This document shows, piece after piece, positions 42,334-50,668 of a stretch of 64,000 bases of DNA; the stretch's first letter is position 1, and each line of letters begins with the position of its first letter. The DNA lies in NCBI RefSeq assembly GCF_003318235.1, contig NZ_QOCG01000011.1, positions 248,001 through 312,000 on the forward strand. The letters run 5' to 3'. The translations under genes and the position numbers were made by a program. Under the pieces are notes generated by a model. That model was not told the DNA's origin. It ran no database searches and saw only the letters and a list, made by a program, of their open reading frames with translations. The DNA is from Loktanella sp. D2R18. Lineage in GTDB: Bacteria > Pseudomonadota > Alphaproteobacteria > Rhodobacterales > Rhodobacteraceae.

Positions 42334-43509
42334 ATGGCGGCAACAAATTCGCACAGCGCTTATGGAACTGTGAGCAAAGTCTTTCATTGGCTGACGGCCC
42401 TGATGATCTTCACTGTGATACCGGTTGGTGTGATAGCGGATCGGCTGGCGCTTGATGCCCCATTAAAGGTGCCGCTGTTTTCCGCGCATAAGACGCTCGG
42501 CGTTCTCATATTTATCGTGGCGGTCTGCCGTATTCTTTGGGCATTGACCCAGAAAAAACCCGGTGACCTGCATCTCGAACGGCGCGTCGAAACACTGATC
42601 GCGCATCTTGTGCATTGGATGCTCTATATTGCTTTGGTTCTGGTGCCTCTGTCGGGTTGGCTGCATCATGCGGCGACCACTGGATTCGCACCTATCTGGC
42701 TGCCCATTGGCCAAGACCTCCCCTTTATCCCCAAGGACGAATCCCTTGCCGAAGTGTTTGCCGGGCTGCACTGGATCTGGGGCAAAATCTTAGTGTTTTC
42801 GATCCTTTTGCACATTGCAGGCACGCTAAAACATCAAATCATCGACAAGGATGTCACCCTAAGCCGGATGTGGTTCGGAAATGTCGCGTTGCCTGACACC
42901 AGCGCCCCAGACCCACAGCGCGCGGTGCCGTTCATTGCGGTAGCGATTTATCTGCTTGGCACTGGCGGGGCTGCGATGAGCGGGCTTATGTCACACAAGA
43001 GCCACGACAATGACGCGCCCCTAGCACAGGTCGCATCAGAATGGGTCGTGACACAAGGCACGCTTGGCATCGGCATCACGCAGCTTGGCAATCCTGTGCA
43101 GGGGCAATTTGACGATTGGACCGCCGCGATTCAGTTTGACGAAAATGCAACCGGCACGCTCGGAACCGTGACAACAACAATTGCGATTGGCTCGCTCAAT
43201 CTTGGGTCGGTCGGCGGCCAAGCCATGGGCGCAGATTTCTTTGACGCAGATGTGTTCCCGACAGCGACATTTGATGCAGATATCACCGCTGATGGTCCTG
43301 CGTATCTGGCAACGGGCACCTTGACGATCAAAGATATTTCTGTGCCTGTCAGCTTGCCTTTTGTGTTAAACCTGCAAGGGGACACTGCGGAAGTGGCAGG
43401 ATCACTGGCCCTTGATCGGCGCGACTTTGCGATTGGTCAAAGCATGGCGGACGAAAGCAATCTTGGCTTTGATGTCGCGGTCACAATCATGTTTACAGCA
43501 ACACGCTAG
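42334..43509 (+). CDS. cytochrome b561-YceI fusion protein
   Basis: A 391-residue fusion. Residues 1-175 are a four-helix di-heme cytochrome b561 domain (F-H-W-L-T-A with H18, S-A-H-K-T-L-G with H52, H146 and H160 as candidate heme ligands). A fifth hydrophobic segment (about 198-215) then leads into a periplasmic YceI-like beta-barrel lipocalin domain (about 225-391), which in other proteins binds isoprenoid quinones. The combination suggests electron exchange between membrane quinone and a bound lipid. The start at 42334 (GAGG upstream) was chosen over an earlier open frame. It is convergent with a free YceI gene at 43571-44146. Confidence 0.88.
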   Translation: MAATNSHSAYGTVSKVFHWLTALMIFTVIPVGVIADRLALDAPLKVPLFSAHKTLGVLIFIVAVCRILWALTQKKPGDLHLERRVETLIAHLVHWMLYIALVLVPLSGWLHHAATTGFAPIWLPIGQDLPFIPKDESLAEVFAGLHWIWGKILVFSILLHIAGTLKHQIIDKDVTLSRMWFGNVALPDTSAPDPQRAVPFIAVAIYLLGTGGAAMSGLMSHKSHDNDAPLAQVASEWVVTQGTLGIGITQLGNPVQGQFDDWTAAIQFDENATGTLGTVTTTIAIGSLNLGSVGGQAMGADFFDADVFPTATFDADITADGPAYLATGTLTIKDISVPVSLPFVLNLQGDTAEVAGSLALDRRDFAIGQSMADESNLGFDVAVTIMFTATR

Positions 43510-43515
43510 ATAAAA

Positions 43516-43549
43516 GTAACCCGCGCCTTGGGTACAAGACGCGGGTTAC
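43516..43549. terminator. bidirectional terminator between the b561-YceI and YceI genes
   Basis: GTAACCCGCG (43516-43525) pairs perfectly with CGCGGGTTAC (43540-43549). CTTG/CAAG extends the stem across one mismatch to a GGTA loop. It lies between two convergent genes. Confidence 0.75.
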
Positions 43550-43570
43550 ATGTGTACGAACAGGCGGCGC

Positions 43571-44146
43571 CTATTCTGCTTTCATTGCCTCGATAGAGAG
43601 CGTGACAGACACTTCATCACTGACGTGCGGCGCAAAGGCACCAACACCAAAGTCTGAACGCAGCAATGTCGTTGTCGCGTCAAACCCGGCCCATTCTTGA
43701 TTGGCCATCGGGTGTGTCCCCACTTGGTTCAATGTCGCGTCAAGCACGACGGATTTTGTCACATCATTTAATGTCAGGTCGCCTGTAATCAGGGCAGTGT
43801 TGTCACCAGTCACTTCGATACCTGTTGAGGTGAATGTCACCATTTCATCATCTGCGGCGTCGAAAAAATCACCTGCCATGAAGTGATCAAAGCGGGCTTC
43901 CCAGCCGGTCAACATGCTGCGCACGGGAAATGAAACGTTGACGCTGGATGCAGCGGGGTCTTCTTGGTCAAAAGCGATCTCGCCTTCGAAACCCGAAAAC
44001 ATGCCCATCCCTGTCGAATAACCAAGGTGGTTATAGGTAAATACGATCTGACTGTGACTTGAATCCAGAACATAGGTTTCAGGGGCGGCCAGTGCAGGTG
44101 CAGCAGCGGCCATAAGTAACGCAGTCGCGCAAAGAAGGTTTTTCAT
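43571..44146 (-). CDS. YceI family periplasmic protein
   Basis: A 191-residue protein with a signal peptide (1-20, A-L-A) and a YceI lipocalin-like beta-barrel (Y-V-L-D-S-S-H-S-Q-I-V-F at the N-terminus, typical of the family). Family members bind isoprenoid chains and some respond to alkaline or osmotic stress. Start at 44146 follows GGAG; the longer open frame upstream has no conserved sequence. Its neighbour, the b561 fusion, contains a second YceI domain, so both may serve one quinone-related function. Confidence 0.92.
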   Translation of the reverse strand: MKNLLCATALLMAAAAPALAAPETYVLDSSHSQIVFTYNHLGYSTGMGMFSGFEGEIAFDQEDPAASSVNVSFPVRSMLTGWEARFDHFMAGDFFDAADDEMVTFTSTGIEVTGDNTALITGDLTLNDVTKSVVLDATLNQVGTHPMANQEWAGFDATTTLLRSDFGVGAFAPHVSDEVSVTLSIEAMKAE

Positions 44147-44256
44147 TGGTGGCTCCAGTTGAAGGTTTGATACCCATACAACTGACGGCGATTTGCCGCA
44201 CAAAGCAATCCAGCAATTCTGAACAAATTGTGTTCAGCAATACACGCTAGCCGTCC

Positions 44257-44790
44257 TTATACAGCCACAGCCGCGCCAACCATCAGATCTTGGGCCAACC
44301 TGTCACGCAGCGGGATAAGCTGCGCTTCAAGCCCTTCAGCCACGCTAACCTGTTTCTCTGTATCACGGTATTGCAGCACCAAAAGCGACATTGGGTCCAG
44401 CCCGTCAATGATATGCACGCCGCCAATTGTCTCAAACCCGTATGCACCAACCGTGGTCGGCTTGCCTGCGCGGTTGATGATCACTTGGCGGATTTCACCG
44501 ACGCTCGTGTCAACGTGAATTTCCGTTTGCGATCCACGGCTCGCGAACCATAGCAAATAAAACGCAGCCGCGGCAAATAGGACCGAGGCGACGACGCGCA
44601 TAACGCCCACACCTTCACCAAAGAACAAAATTGGCGCCCCAACGATACTAACGGCTGCGATCATAAAACACGCGCCAAAGAAATACGAAAACGATTGTGC
44701 CACCACGAGGCCCATGGCCGGCGCGCGGCCAGATTGAATCTGATAGCCCCAAAACGTGTCTTCAACTGAAAATTGCGGTGATTTTGTCAT
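44257..44790 (-). CDS. hypothetical two-helix membrane protein
   Basis: A 177-residue protein. A short polar N-terminus is followed by two membrane segments (about 27-50 and 56-78), then a soluble C-terminal part (about 80-177) of alternating beta strands, reminiscent of a pleckstrin-like bacterial PH/DUF fold (I-H-V-D-T-S-V-G-E-I-R-Q-V-I-I-N). I do not recognise the family. GAGG precedes the ATG at 44790. It lies on the same strand as YceI but about 110 bases upstream of it, so co-transcription is possible. Confidence 0.72.
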   Translation of the reverse strand: MTKSPQFSVEDTFWGYQIQSGRAPAMGLVVAQSFSYFFGACFMIAAVSIVGAPILFFGEGVGVMRVVASVLFAAAAFYLLWFASRGSQTEIHVDTSVGEIRQVIINRAGKPTTVGAYGFETIGGVHIIDGLDPMSLLVLQYRDTEKQVSVAEGLEAQLIPLRDRLAQDLMVGAAVAV

Positions 44791-44963
44791 TTGCCTCTGC
44801 CCGTCTTTGCGTTTTCTCACGAAGATAGCCGCGGTGACGCGACGTGAATACTGTTTTCACAAAATAAATAAAAAGTGATCAGGGCAAAAAAGCGGCCATC
44901 GCATGGCAGAACAGCAGAAATCCAAAAACAGGCGCCAACCCAAGAAAAACAGGGATATGCGAC

Positions 44964-44991
44964 TTGCATCATGGGCCAACCCCTGTATAAG
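44964..44991 (+). promoter_or_regulatory. candidate promoter of rpsF-rpsR-rplI with a long leader
   Basis: TTGCAT (44964-44969) and TATAAG (44986-44991) are 16 bases apart. The -35 match is weak. The predicted leader of about 100 bases contains a G-rich hairpin, TGGGG...CCCCA, around 45038-45065, which could be the S6:S18 autoregulatory site known in many bacteria. Confidence 0.35.
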
Positions 44992-45100
44992 GCCGCAACC
45001 TTTCTGCGGAATATTGAACTGCGCAGTCTCTCGTGGATGGGGTGCAGGAAGGGTCACTGCCCCATACTTTGAAATGCGCTGATAAATGAATGGAGAACGC

Positions 45101-45454
45101 ATGCCGCTATACGAGCATGTCATGATTGCGCGTCAGGATCTTTCCAACTCGCAAGCAGAAGCCCTTATTGAACACTTCGGTTCAGTACTTGCTGACAACG
45201 ACGGCAAACTGCTGGAAAACGAATATTGGGGCGTCAAAACGATGGCCTATAAGATCAACAAAAACCGTAAGGGCCACTATGCCTTTTTGCGCACCGATGC
45301 GCCGGTTGCTGCGATCCAGGAAATGGAACGCCTGATGCGTCTGCATGACGACGTCATGCGTGTGCTGACAATCAAAGTCGACGCACACGAAGAAGGCCCA
45401 TCAGTGCAGATGCAAAAACGCGAAGAACGTGGCGAACGCCGCGAGCGCCGCTAA
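45101..45454 (+). CDS. rpsF: 30S ribosomal protein S6
   Basis: A 117-residue ribosomal protein of the small subunit; it binds S18 and the central domain of 16S rRNA. The start is M-P-L-Y-E-H-V-M-I-A-R. The ATG at 45101 has GGAGA at a good distance; an ATG 15 bases earlier is in frame but lacks conservation. The C-terminus is a basic R-E-E-R-G-E-R-R-E-R-R tail. It heads the rpsF-rpsR-rplI operon. Confidence 0.97.
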   Translation: MPLYEHVMIARQDLSNSQAEALIEHFGSVLADNDGKLLENEYWGVKTMAYKINKNRKGHYAFLRTDAPVAAIQEMERLMRLHDDVMRVLTIKVDAHEEGPSVQMQKREERGERRERR

Positions 45455-45479
45455 TTGATCTTAGATAAGGACAACAATC

Positions 45480-45707
45480 ATGGCTACTAAACCATTTTTC
45501 CGTCGTCGTAAGTCTGATCCGTTTGAAGGCGATAACGCGCCAAAGATCGACTACAAAGACACTCGCCTTTTGCAGCGCTACATCTCCGAGCGCGGCAAAA
45601 TCGTTCCAGCCCGTATCACAGCTGTTGGCTCTAAGAACCAGCGTAAGCTCGCCCAGGCGATCAAACGCGCGCGTTTCCTTGCCCTGCTGCCATACGCAGT
45701 AAAGTAA
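45480..45707 (+). CDS. rpsR: 30S ribosomal protein S18
   Basis: A 75-residue basic protein. Family motifs [17 protein letters not shown] and [10 protein letters not shown] are intact. It pairs with S6 on the small subunit. It lies 25 bases after rpsF and 12 before rplI. It contains no zinc-binding cysteines, as in most alphaproteobacteria. Confidence 0.97.
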   Translation: MATKPFFRRRKSDPFEGDNAPKIDYKDTRLLQRYISERGKIVPARITAVGSKNQRKLAQAIKRARFLALLPYAVK

Positions 45708-45719
45708 GGACACCGACAC

Positions 45720-46334
45720 ATGGATATCATTCTACTGGAGCGCGTGGCCAAGCTGGGTCAGATGGGCGAAGTCGTTTCTGTTAAAGAAGGCTACGCACGT
45801 AACTTTTTGCTGCCACAAGGCAAAGCGCTGCGCGTAAACGCAGCCAACCTTGCACGTTTCGAAGCTGAAAAAGCACAGCTTGAAACACGCAACCTTGAAA
45901 GCAAAAAAGAAGCAGAAGCATTGGCTGAAAAGCTCGATGGCGAAACCTTCATCATCATTCGCTCTGCGTCTGATGCGGGTGCGCTTTACGGTTCTGTCAC
46001 AACACGTGACGCAGCTGACGTTGCAACCGAAGCTGGCTTCACTGTCGACAAAAAACAAGTCGTTTTGTCTGCAACTATCAAATATCTGGGCCTGCACGAC
46101 GTCACCGTCAACCTGCACCCAGAAGTTGCTGCAACGATTTCACTGAACGTTGCTCGTTCTGCCGAAGAAGCCGAACTGCAAGCAGCTGGTAAATCTATCG
46201 CAGAATTGGCCGCCGAAGAAGAAGCAGCTGCTGAATTCGAAATTCAGGAATTGTTTGACGATATCGGTTCAGCCGCTGACGAATTCGGCGACGACGAAGA
46301 AGAAGCACCTGCAGCCAGCGAAGACGACGCATAA
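45720..46334 (+). CDS. rplI: 50S ribosomal protein L9 with acidic C-terminal tail
   Basis: A 204-residue protein; typical L9 is about 149. Residues 1-149 have the two-domain fold with the connecting helix (M-D-I-I-L-L-E-R-V at the start). The last 45 or so residues are an Ala/Glu/Asp-rich acidic tail (for example A-E-E-E-A-A-A-E-F and D-D-E-E-E-A-P-A-A). Such tails occur in other Rhodobacteraceae L9. It ends the operon, followed by a terminator. Its role on the 50S side is in reading-frame maintenance. Confidence 0.96.
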   Translation: MDIILLERVAKLGQMGEVVSVKEGYARNFLLPQGKALRVNAANLARFEAEKAQLETRNLESKKEAEALAEKLDGETFIIIRSASDAGALYGSVTTRDAADVATEAGFTVDKKQVVLSATIKYLGLHDVTVNLHPEVAATISLNVARSAEEAELQAAGKSIAELAAEEEAAAEFEIQELFDDIGSAADEFGDDEEEAPAASEDDA

Positions 46335-46360
46335 GTCATCCCCGCATTTGCATTGAATTG

Positions 46361-46389
46361 GGCCGCTCCTGAAATGGGGCGGCCTTTTT
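46361..46389 (+). terminator. rpsF operon terminator
   Basis: GGCCGCTCC (46361-46369) pairs with GGGGCGGCC (46376-46384), with one T:G pair and a six-base loop, then TTTTT. Confidence 0.85.
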
Positions 46390-46477
46390 CGTTTTAGCCG
46401 CCGGATGATACACCCTTGTTACGAATCCCCCCCAGATGTCTACTGATCACACATCTAGAAATCCGGGGGATTATCTT

Positions 46478-48436
46478 ATGACACTTCGTCTTAATCGTCG
46501 TCACTTTCTTGCTGGCTCTGCTGGGCTCATCGCCATGCATCCGTTTTCGGTCAACGCGGCCACCGGCCAAGCCCACCTGCGCCTGATGGAAACCACCGAC
46601 CTGCATGTGCATGTTTTTCCTTATGATTATTATGCCGATAAGGCCGTTGATACTGTCGGCCTCGCGCGGACTGCATCCATCATCGCAGGCGTACGCGCTG
46701 AATCGACGAATTCGCTGTTGCTCGACAATGGTGATTTCTTGCAAGGGAACCCGATGGGCGATTACATCGCCTATGAACGCGGCATGGCCGAAGGCGACAT
46801 GCACCCGGTCATCACGGCGATGAACACTTTGGGCTATGATGCGTCCACTTTGGGCAACCATGAATTCAACTACGGCGTGCCGTTCTTAATGAAGTCTGTC
46901 GCGGGCGCGGCCTTCCCCATTGTTTCAGCCAATGTGGTTAAGGAAATGGGCGCAACCCCAACCGCCGACACAACATTGCTGCCCCCCTACACCATTCTGG
47001 AACGGACAGTGACTGATGGCGCTGGCACTGCCCACCCGATCAAGATCGGACTGATCGGGTTTGTCCCGCCGCAAATCATGAACTGGGACCGAAAACACCT
47101 CGAAGGCAACGTACAGGCCCGCGACATCGTTGCATCTGCACGCGCCTATGTACCACAAATGAAAGAGCAAGGTGCCGATATCATTGTAGCGCTTTGCCAT
47201 TCGGGCATTGGTGAAGCAAATGAAACTGAGGGCATGGAAAACGCCGCCATTCCACTGGCCGGTGTTGACGGGATCGACGCGATTTTGACCGGGCACAGCC
47301 ACCTTGTATTCCCATCGTCAAATTATGACGATTGGGCCGGTGTCGATGTGGCGGCAGGTACAATCAACGGCAAACCCGGTGTTATGGGTGGGTTCTGGGG
47401 CAGTCATATGGGGCTGGTTGATCTGCTGTTAGAGCGCGATGGAAACGGCTGGCGTGTTCTTTCCCACACATCCGAGGCGCGGCCAATTTCGCGCCGCGAA
47501 GAAGACCGCAGCATCACCCCGCTTGCCGAAGATTTCACCCCGGTGATGGCGTCAATCCAAGACATCCACGACGAAACCCTCGCCTATGTGCGCACAGCCG
47601 TTGGTAAAACCGATGCGGCCCTGCACAGCTATTTTGCCTTGGTCGCGGACGATCCATCGGTGCAAATCGTGTCCAATGCGCAAACATGGTACATCAGCGA
47701 ACAAATGGTCGGGACAGCTTACGAAGGGCTACCAATCTTATCAGCGGCAGCCCCATTCAAAGCCGGCGGTCGCGGTGGCCCAGAGTATTTCACCGACGTC
47801 CCTGTCGGCGATGTCGCGATCAAGAACGTGGCGGATCTGTACCTTTACCCCAACACGGTCCGCGCAGTAAAAATAACGGGGGCGCAGGTCAAGAAATGGC
47901 TGGAACGCTCTGCGGGGATGTTCAATCAGATCACGCCGGGATCATCTGATGCGATCCTGCTAAACCCTGATTTTCCAAGCTACAACTTTGATGTAATGGA
48001 CGGTGTCACTTATGAAATCGACCTGTCGCAACCAGCGATGTTCGACCGCGAAGGTGCAGTGATCAACGCGGGTACCAACCGGATCGTGAATCTTTCCTTC
48101 AATGGCGCCCCCATTGACCCGGCGCAAGAATTCATCGTGGCAACGAACAATTACCGTGCATCTGGTGGTGGTCATTTCCCCGGTGCAGATGGGTCAACGG
48201 TCGTGTTCGAAGGGCCCGACACCAACCGTGATGTTATTGTGCGGTATATCGTCGACAAAGGCACCGTCAGCCCGCGCGCCGATGCAAACTGGTCGTTTGT
48301 GGCAATGCCCGACACAACCGTGATCTTTGAATCCGGCCCCGCCGGCGCTCAATATGCAGATAGCGTTGCAGGCGTAGACATCAGCCCAGCCGGCAATAGC
48401 GATACAGGATTCGCCCTGTTCCGCATCGCACTTTAA
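46478..48436 (+). CDS. cpdB: 2',3'-cyclic-nucleotide 2'-phosphodiesterase/3'-nucleotidase, exported
   Basis: A 652-residue bifunctional periplasmic enzyme that degrades cyclic nucleotides and 3'-nucleotides to nucleosides. An N-terminal Tat signal (N-R-R-H-F-L-A-G, residues 5-12) indicates export in folded, metal-bound form. Metallophosphatase motifs: T-T-D-L-H-V-H (near residue 40), L-L-D-N-G-D-F, L-G-N-H-E-F, and G-H-S-H. The C-terminal 5'-nucleotidase domain follows. The start at 46478 (GGGGGA upstream) was preferred over an earlier ATG because the Tat motif begins there. Together with the nucleoside hydrolase at 4548 it could feed nucleoside salvage. Confidence 0.95.
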   Translation: MTLRLNRRHFLAGSAGLIAMHPFSVNAATGQAHLRLMETTDLHVHVFPYDYYADKAVDTVGLARTASIIAGVRAESTNSLLLDNGDFLQGNPMGDYIAYERGMAEGDMHPVITAMNTLGYDASTLGNHEFNYGVPFLMKSVAGAAFPIVSANVVKEMGATPTADTTLLPPYTILERTVTDGAGTAHPIKIGLIGFVPPQIMNWDRKHLEGNVQARDIVASARAYVPQMKEQGADIIVALCHSGIGEANETEGMENAAIPLAGVDGIDAILTGHSHLVFPSSNYDDWAGVDVAAGTINGKPGVMGGFWGSHMGLVDLLLERDGNGWRVLSHTSEARPISRREEDRSITPLAEDFTPVMASIQDIHDETLAYVRTAVGKTDAALHSYFALVADDPSVQIVSNAQTWYISEQMVGTAYEGLPILSAAAPFKAGGRGGPEYFTDVPVGDVAIKNVADLYLYPNTVRAVKITGAQVKKWLERSAGMFNQITPGSSDAILLNPDFPSYNFDVMDGVTYEIDLSQPAMFDREGAVINAGTNRIVNLSFNGAPIDPAQEFIVATNNYRASGGGHFPGADGSTVVFEGPDTNRDVIVRYIVDKGTVSPRADANWSFVAMPDTTVIFESGPAGAQYADSVAGVDISPAGNSDTGFALFRIAL

Positions 48437-48440
48437 ACGA

Positions 48441-48477
48441 AAAAGGCCCGGCATCCTTCACGGGTGCCGGGCCTTTT
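48441..48477. terminator. bidirectional terminator after cpdB
   Basis: AAAAGGCCCGGCA (48441-48453) pairs with its complement at 48465-48477, extending through further pairs to a stem of about 16 bp around a five-base loop, with T runs in both directions. It lies between convergent genes. Confidence 0.88.
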
Positions 48478-48495
48478 CTACTCTAACTGATCGAC

Positions 48496-48972
48496 TTAGC
48501 GGTCAAATGTTTCCATCGACAGACGTGCATTGCAGTATTCGCCATCATATGTGCCCGCCCAAATATCGATACGCCCGTCAACCGGACGCGTCAGAACGAT
48601 ACGCGGGTCAAGGTTACCGTTGTCATCATCATCATAATACCAATTGGCTGACGACGTGTTGATCAACAGCGCAGAATCGCATTCGCTGACCATGCTGATG
48701 ACCAACTGATACGGAGCCATGCCCGAGATCTGGAACGAGAAATCAGGGGCCGTTGTGAAATAGCCGGCACCAGTATCTGTCCCCGGGCGGACGTTCGAAC
48801 AATTCCAAATGTAATTTTCACCGCCTGCGACCACATCAAAAGTGCGCTCTTGGTACATTTGTTGACCTGTAGCTTGATAGGATGCTGAAGGTGAGGCGTT
48901 GTAGTCAGGGCAAGCCATTGCAGCACCAGATAGACCAAATGTCGCAACAGCGGCCAAAATAGACGTTTTCAT
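48496..48972 (-). CDS. hypothetical secreted beta-rich protein
   Basis: A 158-residue protein with a signal peptide (1-19, A-M-A-C) and a beta-rich body. The stretch S-S-A-N-W-Y-Y-D-D-D-D-N-G-N-L-D-P is calcium-loop-like, and V-L-T-R-P-V-D-G-R-I-D-I-W-A-G-T-Y resembles the pre-peptidase C-terminal (PPC)-like fold. Five or so Cys (starting at the N-terminus of the mature protein) may form disulfides. No protease domain is present, so any peptidase name would be unsupported. The ATG at 48972 was chosen over an earlier one because of the signal peptide. Confidence 0.78.
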   Translation of the reverse strand: MKTSILAAVATFGLSGAAMACPDYNASPSASYQATGQQMYQERTFDVVAGGENYIWNCSNVRPGTDTGAGYFTTAPDFSFQISGMAPYQLVISMVSECDSALLINTSSANWYYDDDDNGNLDPRIVLTRPVDGRIDIWAGTYDGEYCNARLSMETFDR

Positions 48973-49061
48973 TAAAATCTCCGAAAAATAAGTACAATTG
49001 TCGTGACACAAAATCGCGCCCACTCACGGTATTGTGACATTATTTTATCGGGCAGTCAAAA

Positions 49062-49088
49062 AAAAGACGCCCCAAAAGGGCGTCTTTT
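49062..49088. terminator. tig terminator
   Basis: AAAAGACGCCC (49062-49072) pairs with GGGCGTCTTTT (49078-49088), a perfect 11-bp stem with a five-base loop. It follows the tig stop codon on the minus strand. Confidence 0.85.
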
Positions 49089-49110
49089 CGTAAACAGTTT
49101 GTTCTGAAAT

Positions 49111-50442
49111 TTACTCTTCTTCGAGCTTCTCAACAGCGGCCTGCAAATCATCTTTGCTGACTTCTTTGTCTGTCACAGCGGCCTTTTCAAAGATGTGGTC
49201 AACGACCTTGTCTTCGAACATCGGTGCTTGAAGCTGCTGACGGAACTGCGCGTTTTGCTGCACGAATTCAAAGAACTGACGCTCTTGTCCCGGATACTGA
49301 CGGGCTTGGTTCATGATCGCTTGGGTCATTTCCTGATCCGTCACCTGCACTTCGGCCTTCTGGCCGATATCAGCCAACAACAGGCCCAATTTCACGCGGC
49401 GTTCAGCCAGTTTCTTGTGCTCGTCAGTGGCTTCGATCGTTGGGTGATCGTGGCCTTCGACCTCTGGGTTTTCTTCGTGCCACAGCTGATGCGCAATTTG
49501 GTTTGCCTCGGCAGTGACCAGTGATTCTGGCAGGTCAAACGACACGGCCTCGTCCAAAGCATCCAGCAATGCGCGTTTTGCAACAGCACGTGACGCGCCA
49601 GTGTATTCTGCTTCCAAACGCTCAGTGATCTGTGCTTTCAGGCCGTCCAGATCTTCTGCACCGAATTTTTTCGCCAGCTCATCATCCAGCTCAGGCGCTT
49701 TAGGCGCTTTCACTTCTTTGATTGTGCAGCTGAAGACAGCTTTCTTGCCAGCAAGGTTTTCGGCTTGGTAATCTTCAGGGAAGGTGACTTCGATGTCTTT
49801 TTCTTCACCAGCTTTGACCTTTAGCAGGCCGTCTTCGAAACCGGGGATGAATGAATTAGATCCGATAACCAACGGGTAATCTTCAGCCGCGCCGCCTTCA
49901 AAGGCTTCGCCGTCGACTTTACCAACAAAATCAAGAACAACTTGGTCGTCTTTCTTGGCTTGTGTTTTCTTTGGCTCATAGCTGACAGCCTGTGGCGAAG
50001 ACGCAAGATTATCAAGCGCCTCTTTAAGCGAATCTTCATCCGCTTTGACGACCATGCGCTCAAGCTTGATAGATGCAAAATCTGTGTCGGCAATGTCAGG
50101 CAATTTTTCGTAGGAAACGTCAACGGCAACATCGTCGCCCTCTTTCCAATCCGCATCAGCCATTTTCATTTCTGGCTGCGCTGCTGGACGGTCACCTGTT
50201 TCTTCAAGGTGCTTGCTCATCGCGCCGTCGATGGACTCTTGCATCGCTTCGCCCATGATACGCTGGCCGTACTGCTTGCGCAGCAGCGCCATAGGTACCT
50301 TGCCCTTACGAAAACCCTTCATTTCAACGGTTGGCTGCGCTTCTTTCAGCTTTTCTTCAACCTTCGCGTCGAGTTCAGCCGCCGTAACGGTGATCGCATA
50401 GCCGCGCTTGAGGCCTTCATTCAGGGTCTCAGTGACGTTCAT
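49111..50442 (-). CDS. tig: trigger factor, ribosome-associated chaperone
   Basis: A 443-residue chaperone and peptidyl-prolyl isomerase at the ribosome exit tunnel. The ribosome-binding signature G-F-R-K-G-K-V-P begins at residue 43. The FKBP-type PPIase domain lies at about 155-240 ([14 protein letters not shown]). The C-terminal helical arms end acidic (V-E-K-L-E-E-E). Length is normal. GAAGGA precedes the ATG. A tRNA-Leu gene lies 22 bases upstream on the same strand and may be on the same transcript. Confidence 0.97.
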   Translation of the reverse strand: MNVTETLNEGLKRGYAITVTAAELDAKVEEKLKEAQPTVEMKGFRKGKVPMALLRKQYGQRIMGEAMQESIDGAMSKHLEETGDRPAAQPEMKMADADWKEGDDVAVDVSYEKLPDIADTDFASIKLERMVVKADEDSLKEALDNLASSPQAVSYEPKKTQAKKDDQVVLDFVGKVDGEAFEGGAAEDYPLVIGSNSFIPGFEDGLLKVKAGEEKDIEVTFPEDYQAENLAGKKAVFSCTIKEVKAPKAPELDDELAKKFGAEDLDGLKAQITERLEAEYTGASRAVAKRALLDALDEAVSFDLPESLVTAEANQIAHQLWHEENPEVEGHDHPTIEATDEHKKLAERRVKLGLLLADIGQKAEVQVTDQEMTQAIMNQARQYPGQERQFFEFVQQNAQFRQQLQAPMFEDKVVDHIFEKAAVTDKEVSKDDLQAAVEKLEEE

Positions 50443-50464
50443 GTGCTGTCCTTCATAAAACTAA

Positions 50465-50549
50465 TGGTGCGGGTGAAGGGACTCGAACCCCCACGCCTCG
50501 CGGCGCCAGAACCTAAATCTGGTGCGTCTACCAATTCCGCCACACCCGC
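50465..50549 (-). tRNA. tRNA-Leu (anticodon UAG), CCA encoded
   Basis: On the minus strand the acceptor stem GCGGGTG pairs with CACCCGC, followed by discriminator A and encoded CCA. The anticodon stem CCAGA/TCTGG encloses loop TTTAGGT, giving anticodon UAG. A long variable arm (GCGCCGCGAGGCG region) and T-loop GGTTCGAGTCC are present, consistent with a type II leucine tRNA of 85 nt. Confidence 0.95.
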
Positions 50550-50668
50550 ATGATTATTAGGGGCAGTTTTCAAGGCCACCCCAAGGTTGGCCGCTTACTA
50601 GCAAAGCTATTACCGGGAAGCGAGAGGAAAAATGCGCTTTCTTGATACGATTTTGCAGAAACTTTGGA

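Noticed and set aside
48496..48972. Naming the secreted protein a serine protease
   Set aside because: No His-Asp-Ser triad or trypsin-like domain is visible; only a PPC-like beta fold can be suggested.
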